Shown here in pieces: positions 11,860 through 21,239 of a DNA stretch of 64,000 nt. The notes under the pieces are model-generated. The model ran no database searches, was not told the DNA's origin, and worked only from the letters and a program-made list of their open reading frames with translations. A program made the translations under genes and the position numbers. The DNA comes from Trifolium pratense. Its lineage: Eukaryota; Streptophyta; Magnoliopsida; Fabales; Fabaceae. The stretch's first letter is position 1. Every line of letters begins with the position of its first letter. The DNA lies in contig NC_060063.1 in assembly GCF_020283565.1 (NCBI RefSeq), positions 4,300,563 through 4,364,562 of the forward strand. The letters run 5' to 3'.

Positions 11860-12561
11860 TTTATGTTGGACCTAAATTTATACTCAGATATTAATGGGAG
11901 AACCTATTGTTTTTCTGATTTCTACGAGATTTATATTTTTAATCATATATTAATAAAGTTGTTCATTCTTCATAATTTCTACATGACATATATTTATACT
12001 CATATATTAATACAAGAATCTAATTTTTTGTGGAATTTATGCGAGACCTATGTTTTTACTCTTATTAATGAAGTTGTCAGTTTTTTACTATTTTTTGTGA
12101 GACCTATATTTATACTCATATATTAATACGAAAATCTACTATTTTTTTGTGATTCTCAAAGAACTTGTGTTTTTACTAATATATTATGTTGTCTATTTTT
12201 TTAATAATTTTACGGGCTATATTCATATTAATACGGGAACCTCTTTTTTTTTTGTTATATCTACGGGCCTTATATTTTTGCTCCTATATTAATAAAGTTG
12301 TTTTTTTTTTTATAATTATACGAGTTATACTCATATATTTATACGGAGACATAATCTTTTGTGTGAATTGTGAGTGACCTATATTTATCCTCTTATTAAT
12401 AAGGTTTCCTGATCTTTAATAATTTATGTAGAACCAAACTTTATACTCATATTTAATACGGTAACCTAATTATTTTGATGATTGTTGTGAGACATATATT
12501 TTCACTAACATATTAATAAGATCGCCTATTTTTTAATAATTTTTACGGGACTATATTCATA

Positions 12562-12625
<64 letters not shown>

Positions 12626-13660
12626 ACACATCATCACTTTCATGCATATTTTGTGTCATATTTGAAAGTTAGTAAATAATTTCAATATTTTAAAATTTTT
12701 CTTGAGATGGTTAATTCCTTTTTAATATTTTACTCCTTTTGTATTTTTATAAGTGTTCAGTTAGAATGATAACACTAAATTAAGAAAGTGGATTTTTGCA
12801 CATTATCTTCCTATTATACCCTCATCTTAATTCACCAATAAATACCTATTTTTTGCACTTTTCCAAATAAATTTTAGTTTTCAAATTTTTACTATTTTTT
12901 TTAGAGCTATATTTATAATCATCATATATTAGTACGAGAACCTAATCTTTTGTGTGATTTCTGGGAACCTATGTGTTTTTTTTTTGGGTACATGGGATTA
13001 TTGGAACCTATGTAAATTTTACTCATGTTAATAAGCTTGCCCATCTTTTATAACATTTGCGGGACCTATATTTATTTATTTATTTTTAAACAAAAACTAT
13101 TATAAAAGAGAAACAAAAACCTCTGGCTTATATCGTTTTGGATAAAGAGGGCTATTTGAGGGGGTACATTAGATAAACTTTCATGGGTATTTTGTGTATA
13201 TATTATAGGGTTATATTTATACTCATATATTAATATGGAAACTTTTTTGTTGGTGTGGTTTCTACGAGACTTATACTTTTAATTATATATTAATTAAGTT
13301 GTTTGTAACAAAAATAAAATAAAAATTAAGTTGTCTATTCTTTTTTTTTTTTTACAAATTTACAGATTATACTCATATTTAATACGGTGACCTAATTATT
13401 TTGATGATTGTTGTGAGACCTATATTTTCACATACGATTGCCTATTTTTTAATAATTTTTACGTGACTATATTTATTCTCATATATTAATACATTGACAT
13501 AAGTTTTTTGGTGATTTTTACAAGACCTATGTTTTTATTAATATATTAATAAGGTAGCCTATTTTTTTCCATAATTTTTACATTATCTATATTTATATTC
13601 CTATATTAATATGGAGACCTAAAGTTTTTTGTTGATAATTTTATCATTGTTCTTTTTCTA
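11860..13660. repeat. degenerate AT-rich minisatellite
   Basis: A unit of roughly 60-70 bp recurs many times with heavy divergence; its most stable words are TTATACTCATATATTAATACG, shortened or altered, and GAGACCTATATTT. It is broken by an (AT)n tract and by a non-repeat stretch near 12620-12900. ORFs called here are low-complexity artefacts. It lies upstream of the first Helitron-like 3' end and probably belongs to that element. Confidence 0.55.
12565..12622. repeat. (AT)n microsatellite
   Basis: An uninterrupted AT dinucleotide run of about 58 bp within the minisatellite region. Confidence 0.9.
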
Positions 13661-13743
13661 TTTTTTTACCAAATATTATATCCCTTCTATTTTTCTTTTA
13701 TATTTTAATCTACTTTCCAATAAATTTCATCTTACCAAATGAG

Positions 13744-13791
13744 GAGCGGCAACGCCGCGACTCCCGTGCGGACGCACGGGTGTCATGCTAG
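13744..13791 (+). mobile_element. Helitron-type 3' terminus
   Basis: A GC-rich island in very AT-rich DNA contains two hairpins: gcggc-aac-gccgc and CCCGTGCG-GA-CGCACGGG (13763-13780, 8-bp stem). Eight bases later comes CTAG (13788-13791) followed by T. A terminal hairpin a few bases before CTRR, with T after it, is the hallmark of Helitron 3' ends. The 5' TC end was not located; the upstream duplicated region and minisatellite may be its body. Confidence 0.65.
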
Positions 13792-14475
13792 TTACTAATA
13801 TATTAAAATTGATTACCACAAAAGTTACTAATTTATCCTTCATCTATTGCAAGTTTTATATCCTTAATTGTAATTTCACTAAAAAAGAAAATAAAAAATA
13901 TATATAGAAAGAATATAAGATAAATACAAAAAAAAATGATATACTTAAAAATAGTAACAAAACAAATTATAGATAAAAACAAAACAAAACAACCTATGCG
14001 CATAAAAATAGGAAAAAAAAACAATAAAAACATTATAGAAAACTTAGTAAATAAAACAAATTATAAAAATAATATAGAAAAAATAATAAGAAACCGCATA
14101 AAAATAAAAATATAGAAATAATTAAAAAAAATACTACCGTATATATAAAAAAAAACATGAACAATATTTTTCATAAAAAAAAGAAAAGAAACTAAACAAT
14201 GTTACTACCAAGTTTACTATTAACCACTAATAAAATTTATAATTTTTTATTAAAAATATACACGGCACCATTTATCACTGAAACATACAAAATTGAATAA
14301 ATAAGTTTACAAGAAAAAACACAATAATTCACCTTATATTTTAACAATATTACCGTATATAATAATTTTTCAAATATTTAATTCTAAATAAATTTTCTAC
14401 CTTTAATATAATGATAAACTTAAATATCGAATAAAATTCAATTGACTCGTGCGAATACACGAGTCTTTAAACTAG
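13792..14475 (+). mobile_element. second, short Helitron-like element or remnant
   Basis: This segment ends with hairpin GACTCGTG (14444-14451) / CACGAGTC (14458-14465), then six bases and CTAG (14472-14475) followed by T, again the Helitron 3' architecture. The body is AT-rich with no coding potential. Its start is uncertain: 13792 is simply the base after the preceding Helitron end. Confidence 0.5.
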
Positions 14476-14990
14476 TTTAATGTCGACTTTTGTTTCATCA
14501 ACGCTACATATCTAGAGGTATGAATACTCTAAACACTTCAACATAGTCATTTAACTATATTTTTTCACAAGTACCGTATTTTAATTTTGTCTTATGGTAT
14601 ACGAACTAGTATTACCACGCGGTTTAATTTTATCGTTTTATATTTCTTAGCATTAAAGTACTTCTTCAGTCACGAGAATTAGGATTGAAATTTTCTTCGT
14701 TTATACCAAGTCAGTTTATGTAATATATATATTATTACAATATTTAATTTTATCGTTTTATATTTCTTCAGTCACGAGAATTAGGATTGAAATTTTCTTT
14801 GTTTATACCAAGTCAGTTTATGTAATATATATTATTATTTAATGTTAGTAATTTTGTGTCATTTTCTACTTGAAATTTTTAATGAAATTTCGAAGAAAAA
14901 TCACACGCACCTTGACACTATAAATTGCCTTAGGTTTGATTGGCATAAGCATAATGCATAATAGGTTGATTTCAATTTCAATATTGTGAG
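14476..14990 (+). promoter_or_regulatory. upstream region and TATA box of the secreted-peptide gene
   Basis: TATAAAT at 14919-14925 lies 66 bp before the proposed ATG at 14991, a normal plant spacing. Further up, a direct duplication of about 100 bp (14623-14737 and 14743-14839) shares the text around CACGAGAATTAGGATTGAAA; the first copy carries an extra insertion. The duplicated block lies about 150-370 bp before the start codon, so it could affect regulation. The Helitron-like 3' end is about 515 bp upstream. Confidence 0.5.
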
Positions 14991-17900
14991 ATGGCTGATT
15001 ATATCTTCAACATATCAAATATAATTTCTTTGCGTTTTCTCATATTGTTGATAATCGCATTTACTTTGTTTATGCAGTTGGCTACTGTTAGTGCAGGTTT
15101 GTCACATTGATATATATTGAAAAAATATTTCATCTCACAATTCATTCTCCCTCATTTTTTTAACAGTTTTTTTAACCTCTTAACATGTGTGAAATAATCG
15201 AAAAAATCATTCATCATGGGACGAAAGGAGTTATTTATTTATTTTTTTATTTAAAAAATTGGAAAAACAAAATTAATGATCATTAATTTACTACTTGTTC
15301 TGGTAAAAAACAAGGGGGTTTGTATTATTTGATAATGATAGAAATACAAAGCTCTCCTTAGAGAAGAAATTGATAAACTTTACAATAATGAAAGAATGGT
15401 GGTTTCTCAGAAATGAGAGCCTCCCTAGAATCAGTGAAAAATCCCCTCTTCTTCTCTTGAAACAGACCCTATTTATAGGCAAAAAATCTCTTCTTGCTTC
15501 TTAAGTAACTGCCTTGCTTGGAGAGGAATTCATGGGTAGTGGGCGGTTTCTTTTCCTTCTTCTCCAAGCTTCTTCCTTCTTCTCCAAGGCATGGTGGATC
15601 ATCATGTGTTTTTCATGGTTGTTTTCACGCTTCTCCTTTAGATGCTCCCATTGGGCTTTCTTTGTATTGGGCCTTAACAAATCACCTTTTGGTCCATGGC
15701 CCGGTACACAGCCCCCCAAGCACGAGGCTTCGGGAAGGCGAAGTGCTTTTAATTGAAATCACTTGGCGATTATTATGCATCGGCGTTGTTCTATGTCGCC
15801 TATTTGTTGCCGACTTATATTCTTCGTTTGCTTGTCGCCTTATCCTTCCTTTTGTTGTTGATATTTCTTAGCTAATTTGTACGCCCTTCTATGACTTTTG
15901 AATATCTTGATGTACGCCATTTGTGGCTTTGAATATTGTTGTCATTGTTTCTTGGCGACTTTGAGCAAGTTAGCGAGTCGCCCTTCCTCTTTTTTCATTG
16001 TATTTGCATTTTCAAGCTAGCGTTGTCACCAATCTCGCCTCTTCGTCTTTCGCGATTCGTCTCGCCTGTTCCGTTGTATTTGCATTTTTACGTTGGCGTT
16101 GACAACAATCTCGCCTGTTGCCTTTTTGGCGATTGTAAATGATTCGGCGTCATTATGACTCGCCCTTCTTTGTTGTAGTTGATTTTTGTACTGCCAGGCT
16201 TGCACGCCTTATTTTGTGACTTCTTGGCAATTTAAAAAGAATTGGCGTTGCTCGGAGTCGTACTTCCACTATACTTTGTGTCTGGTGTTGACAATAATCT
16301 CGCCTTTGAAATTTTTTAACTTTGCACCTGCAATGTCTTTAGCTCTTTAAATATAATTATATATCATTTATGAATAACTTTATACCTGTTGTCATTTGGC
16401 GTTATAATGAATCGCCTTGCTTTGGTTGTGTGTACGCTTCTTCTGGCGGTGTTGATAATCTCGCCTTTTTCTGCTGTTTCTTTTTCTGACGTACCCAACT
16501 CGTAAGACTTACAGGTAACGCCAAGGCCTTGCAACCTTGTTTAATTTTTCTTTTTCTGACGTACCCAACTCGTAAGACTTACAGGTAACGCCAAGGCCTT
16601 TCAACCTTGTTTAATTTTGCTTTTTCTGACGTACCCAACTCGTAAGACTTACAGGTGACGCCAAGGCCTTTCAACCTTGTTTAATTTTGCTTTTTCTGAC
16701 GTACCCAACTCGTAAGACTTACAGGTAACGCCAAGGCCTTTCAACCTTGTTTAATTTTGCTTTTTCTGACGTACCCAACTCGTAAGACTTACAGGTGACG
16801 CCAAGGCCTTTCAACCTTGTTTAATTTTTCTTTTTCTGACGTACCCAACTCGTAAGACTTACAGGTAACGCCAAGGCCTTTCAACCTTGTTTAATTTTGC
16901 TTTTTCTGACGTACCCAACTCGTAAGACTTACAGGTGACGCCAAGGCCTTTCAACCTTGTTTAATTTTGCTTTTTCTGACGTACCCAACTCGTAAGACTT
17001 ACAGGTAACGCCAAGGCCTTTCAACCTTGTTTAATTTTGCTTTTTCTGACGTACCCAACTCGTAAGACTTACAGGTGACGCCAAGGCCTTTCAACCTTGT
17101 TTAATTTTGCTTTTTCTGACGTACCCAACTCGTAAGACTTACAGGTAACGCCAAGACCTTTCAACCTTGTTTAATTTTGCTTTTTCTGACGTACCCAACT
17201 CGTAAGACTTACAGGTGACGCCAAGGCCTTTCAACCTTGTTTAATTTTGCTTTTTCTGACGTACCCAACTCGTAAGACTTACAGGTAACGCCAAGGCCTT
17301 GCAACCTTGTTTAATTTTTCTTTTTCTGACGTACCCAACTCGTAAGACTTACAGGTAACGTCAAGGCCTTTCAACCTTGTTTAATTTTTCTTTTTCTGAC
17401 GTACCCAACTCGTAAGACTTACGGGTAACGCCAAGGCCTTTCAACCTTTTTAATTTTGCTTTTTCTGACGTACCCAACTCGTAAGACTTACAGGTAACGC
17501 CAAGGCCTTTCAACCTTGTTTAATTTTGCTTTTTCTGACGTACCCAACTCGTAAGACTTACAGGTGACGCCAAGGCCTTTCAACCTTGTTTAATTTTGCT
17601 TTTTCTGACGTACCCAACTCGTAAGACTTACAGGTAACGCCAAGGCCTTTCAACCTTGTTTAATTTTGCTTTTTCTGACGTACCCAACTCGTAAGACTTA
17701 CAGGTGACGCCAAGGCCTTTCAACCTTGTTTAATTTTGCTTTTTCTGACGTACCCAACTCGTAAGACTTACAGGTGACGCCAAGGCCTTTCAACCTTGTT
17801 TAATTTTGCTTTTTCTGACGTACCCAACTCGTAAGACTTACAGGTAACGCCAAGGCCTTTCAACCTTGTTTAATTTTTCTTTTTCTGACGTACCCAACTC

Positions 17901-19827
17901 GTAAGACTTACGGGTAACGCCAAGGCCTTTCAACCTTGTTTAATTTTTCTTTTTCTGACGTACCCAACTCGTAGGTGACGCCAAGGCACTGTAACCCTTG
18001 TTTAATAAAATTTTTTTTTTTTCTGACGTACCCAACTCGTAGGTGACGCCAAGGCACTGTAACCTTTGTTTAATAAATTTTTTTTTTTTCTGACGTACCC
18101 AACTCGTAGGTGACGCCAAGGCACTGTAACCCTTGTTTAATAATTTTTTTTTTCTGACGTACCCAACTCGTAGGTGACGCCAAGGCACTGTAACCCTTGT
18201 TTAATAAAATTTTTTTTTTTCGGACGTACCCAACTCGTAGGTGACGCCAAGGCACTGTAACCCTTGTTTAATAATTTTTTTTTCTGACGTACCCAACTCG
18301 TAGGTGACGCCAAGGCACTGTAACCCTTGTTTAATAAATTTTTTTTTTTTTTTCTGACGTACCCAACTCGTAGGTGACGCCAAGGCACTGTAACCCTTGT
18401 TTAATAATTTTTTTTTCTGACGTACCCAACTCGTAGGTGACGCCAAGGCACTGTAACCCTTGTTTAATAATATTTTTTTTTTTTTTTCTGACGTACCCAA
18501 CTCGTAGGTGACGCCAAGGCCTTTCAACCTTTTTTGATTTTTCTTTTTCTGACGTACCCAACTCGTAAGACTTACAGGTAACGCCAAGGCCTTTCAACCT
18601 TACATTTGGTTCAGAGCTTTCATATGAGTTGATCTTGAATAATTTTTTGTTCAGAGTCCGCAGCTTAATCATGATTACTGCAAATAAGCTTTGATACATT
18701 AGAGGTTCAACGATAATAATATATGAAAAATAAAATAAACGAAAATGATACCGCCATGGGCGGTTTGTCGCGGCGCTCCTCGCCTAGTAAGAAAAGCAAT
18801 TATGTTTTGGCGTGGTGAGACTGAGTTCCATTGCGGTAGTCATCGCGGAATATGCTTCAACCTGAAATATTAGTTGGCGGCTTCTATCTCGCCGAGTGAT
18901 AATTACTGAATTTTCATCTCAATTTTCCACATTTGTTCGTTACCCTGTGCTATGATCAACTTGATAACTTTGTTAGGTACAAAGGAAATAAAACTATCAC
19001 AGTATCATGCATCAGATGTTCTCTATAATAATCAACAGCTAGACTATCGAGAAATTAAAAGATTAAACACCAAACATCATAGAACTTTTGGTAGTTTGAG
19101 GTTCTAGCATCAGAAGCATATAATCGCTATATCAATACAGTATAATGTCCCACTCCAAATATTGTCCTTAGTTTCATTTTCTATTGGTACATTACTATCA
19201 CTAATTACATCAATTTGTTCATCACATTGATCAAGTTGCATGGCAAATAAATGGGACAATGCAGGAAGGGATGATATGAGTTCAACGCTTAATAGTTTCA
19301 TTGTTTCAACTTATCCAGTACCCTACTAATAGAATGCAACATGATCTCATGTTGCTATGCAGTTTATTTTTGTGGTGCTCTAACAATTTCCTTGAATAAC
19401 TAAGAAGCATTTTGTGTTAATTATAAGTACAAATAACATATTATCAAAACAGAAGGAGTGAGAACTATATGATTAAATGGTAAGTTGCAAGAAAAGAACG
19501 TTAACACCTGATCGAGATGAACAGAACGACCGACGGTGAGATGGCGATTCCTCCATAACCGACCGCGGCGATGACAATTTCTCCACAACTGACGTCGGAG
19601 GCGATTTCTTAACGAATATAACGGCGGCGATGGCGACTTCATTGTTTCCGCCTGGATTGAGAGCAGAGTTGCCGTAAAGAAAACAATGTGTTAGTGGCGG
19701 CGTGGCGGTTCTTGGATGGTGTGATAACAGATGCATGGCGATGCAAAGACGAGGACGCGATGCGATTCTCCGTATACACGCTTCTTTCTTTATTGATGAG
19801 TGGAGCCAAACAAAATCCTCCGGATCA

Positions 19828-19877
<50 letters not shown>

Positions 19878-20748
19878 TAGAGATATATCCAAAAGAGATG
19901 TCAAGTTGTAACTTCTGCTTCTTTCTCATCTGCCCTTTAAGCCTTGATGGCCGCAATGTGAGTCTGCAAACGCCGAATTTCTACGACGGCGGCTTGCAAG
20001 GTGTTAACGCTAGAATTATCGTTGTTTCCATGCTCTCCAGCCATGTGAAGATGTTTGATTTTTCGTCTAGTTGCTGTGATAGGCTGGGATCAAATGATTT
20101 TACCGCAGCCCCACGGTGGGCGCCAAAATGTTCTGGTAAAAAACAAGGGGGTTTGTATTATTTGATAATGATAGAAATACAAAGCTCTCCTTAGAGAAGA
20201 AATTGATAAACTTTACAATAATGAAAGAATGGTGGTTTCTCAGAAATGAGAGCCTCCCTAGAATCAGTGAAAAATCCCCTCTTCTTCTCTTGAAACAGAC
20301 CCTATTTATAGGCAAAAAATCTCTTCTTGCTTCTTAAGTAACTGCCTTGCTTGGAGAGGAATTCATGGGTAGTGGGCGGTTTCTTTTCCTTCTTCTCCAA
20401 GCTTCTTCCTTCTTCTCCAAGGCATGGTGGATCATCATGTGTTTTTCATGGTTGTTTTCACGCTTCTCCTTTAGATGCTCCCATTGGGCTTTCTTTGTAT
20501 TGGGCCTTAACAAATCACCTTTTGGTCCATGGCCCGGTACACTACTATATGATCCAAGTGAAATTTATAACTAAAATTGTTTAGAGGGTAATTAGATTTT
20601 CTTTAATCATGAAATATATTTTTAATTATGTTGATTGTTGATAATAACGTATAATTGAATTGTAGATATGAAGATGAGGAAATTGGGACTGTTGATAAGT
20701 CCACCTCCTCCACCACCGTCCAACATACCACCAAAACGAATACTGTGA
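14991..20748 (+). CDS. small predicted secreted proline-rich peptide, two exons, intron split by LTR element
   Basis: The model is join(14991..15096, 20666..20748), 62 residues. Exon 1 encodes an N-terminus with a strong hydrophobic segment (about residues 14-35) ending ATVSA, a classic signal peptide with a likely cleavage after Ala. It ends in phase 1 at a donor (GT at 15097). Exon 2 follows an AG at 20664-20665 and encodes a basic KMRK segment and a C-terminus containing SPPPPPPSNIPPKRIL. Removing the LTR element plus one TSD copy leaves an intron of about 318 nt, a plausible original size. A TATA box lies upstream and AATAAA at 20833-20838. The short Pro-rich, Lys-Arg C-terminus recalls processed signalling peptides (a faint IDA-like look), but I do not recognise the family. 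The splice model is inferred by eye. Confidence 0.55.
15296..15708 (-). repeat. 3' LTR of the LARD-like element
   Basis: This 413-bp repeat is identical by eye to 20129-20541. On the minus strand it contains a TATA-like CCTATAAATAGGG (about 15467-15480). Open frames seen in it on either strand recur unchanged in the other LTR and are not genes. Confidence 0.9.
15709..15722 (-). other. polypurine tract of the LARD-like element
   Basis: Minus-strand TTGGGGGGCTG immediately precedes the 3' LTR (TGTACCGGG...), the expected place for plus-strand DNA priming. Confidence 0.6.
15723..16480. repeat. degenerate TCGCC/GGCGA-rich interior repeat
   Basis: Words such as ATCTCGCCT, GTTGGCGTTGACAA and TTGTATTTGCATTTT recur at irregular spacing, giving the impression of a decayed tandem repeat with a period near 90-110 bp. 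There is no coding signal. Confidence 0.4.
16481..18602. repeat. 70-bp tandem array inside the LARD-like element (about 31 units)
   Basis: The unit begins TTTTTCTGACGTACCCAACT and contains CGTAAGACTTACAGGTRACG and CCAAGGCCTTTCAACC. About 21 type-A units of 70 bp (one of 69) run from 16481 to 17949. About nine type-B units follow to about 18540; they lack the AAGACTTAC segment, read CAAGGCACTGTAACC and have variable T-runs. A final type-A unit closes the array. Within the A block, units alternate GTAACG and GTGACG (units 2-11), which is a 140-bp higher-order dimer. It lies near the element's 3' end, the place where plant LTR elements are known to spawn satellite-like arrays. Confidence 0.93.
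18603..20128 (-). other. 5' interior of the LARD-like element, no gag or pol
   Basis: Between the 5' LTR and the array there is mixed-composition DNA. A GC-richer patch at about 19520-19760 could be read on the minus strand as a Ser/Pro-rich open segment, perhaps a captured host-gene fragment, but no domain is recognisable. A (TAA)n tract lies at 19833-19878. The primer-site region, minus-strand TGGCGCCCACCGTGGGG, is at about 20110-20126, next to the LTR. Confidence 0.45.
19833..19878. repeat. (TAA)n microsatellite
   Basis: An uninterrupted trinucleotide run of about 46 bp that produces Tyr-run and Asn-run ORF artefacts on the two strands. Confidence 0.9.
20129..20541 (-). repeat. 5' LTR of the LARD-like element
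   Basis: This is the partner of 15296-15708, same length and identical as read. It is followed by TSD ctact at 20542-20546. Confidence 0.9.
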
Positions 20749-20832
20749 AGATCATGAGCTGAATGTTATTATAGTACTTTTGTAAGATTTTATTTAATTG
20801 TTTTAAATTGTTTCTACTTGAAAGGTAAATGA

Positions 20833-20838
20833 AATAAA
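20833..20838 (+). terminator. putative poly(A) signal of the peptide gene
   Basis: AATAAA lies 85 bp after the stop codon. The copia-like element starts 15 bp further on (20853), so the 3' end of the transcript may now be formed partly inside that LTR. Confidence 0.4.
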
Positions 20839-20852
20839 GTTTTATTGAATAT

Positions 20853-21038
20853 TGTTATGAATAATATGTAATGAATGTAGGTTTTCTTGTCCCCTAATTG
20901 TGTCCTATAAATAAGACCCCTTTGTTACAATGTAAAGCACACTTGTGAATAGAATAATAACAATGGTCTATTCCTTTCTCTTATCTCTTTCTCTTCTCCT
21001 TCTATATTCTTGCTATTCTTTAGAAATAGTTCATAACA
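20853..21038 (+). repeat. 5' LTR of decayed copia
   Basis: This 186-bp LTR contains TATA-like CCTATAAATAAG (about 20904-20916). Relative to the 3' LTR it lacks a 12-bp segment after AATGAATG, probably a slippage deletion. Confidence 0.85.
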
Positions 21039-21239
21039 CGTTATCAGCAAGATAGTCTCTCCTCTTTCAAGAAAGGTATAACAACGCTTATCAAAAAAAA
21101 AAAAAAGGTATAACAACAATGGGAAGTGACAATTTTATTTTATATATGAATTTTTTTTATTCTATTTTTTCAGATCATTTTGTTCTTCTCGTTTTTTTAT
21201 ATTGATTCACAAACCTATGATCCAGAAGTATCGTGGTGA

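Larger units (their letters stand above)
15296..20541 (-). mobile_element. non-autonomous LTR retrotransposon (LARD-like) in peptide-gene intron
   Basis: Two 413-bp LTRs (15296-15708 and 20129-20541) are identical wherever I compared them, with TG...CA ends and 5-bp target duplications ctact at 15291-15295 and 20542-20546. The minus-strand primer-site position (GGCGCCCACCGTGGGG) adjoins the right LTR and a G-run (TTGGGGGGCTG) adjoins the left LTR, so the element reads on the minus strand. The 4.4-kb interior has no gag or pol; it consists of GC-richer segments, a long 70-bp tandem array and a (TAA)n tract. It therefore depends on proteins from another element. Zero visible LTR differences imply a very recent insertion. 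Confidence 0.88.

Noticed and set aside
15514..15871. Plus-strand ORFs of 80-117 codons in the LARD LTR
   Set aside because: The same frames recur in the other LTR (20347-20584) and simply read through LTR sequence; no domain or conserved start.
16481..18602. CRISPR-like regular array
   Set aside because: Repeats are contiguous with no unique spacers, lie inside an LTR element and the genome is eukaryotic.
17940..18699. Overlapping minus-strand ORFs with repeated ALASPTSWVRQKKK-like text
   Set aside because: They are direct translations of the tandem array; the repeats shift frame with T-run length and have no independent coding signal.
19473..20194. ORFs with Tyr-run (minus) and Asn-run (plus)
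   Set aside because: They are produced by the (TAA)n microsatellite and span unrelated non-coding sequence.
14991..20748. Naming the peptide as IDA-like
   Set aside because: The PPSN-PPKR end only loosely resembles the PIPPSxPSKRHN motif and is offset by a residue, so the family is left open.
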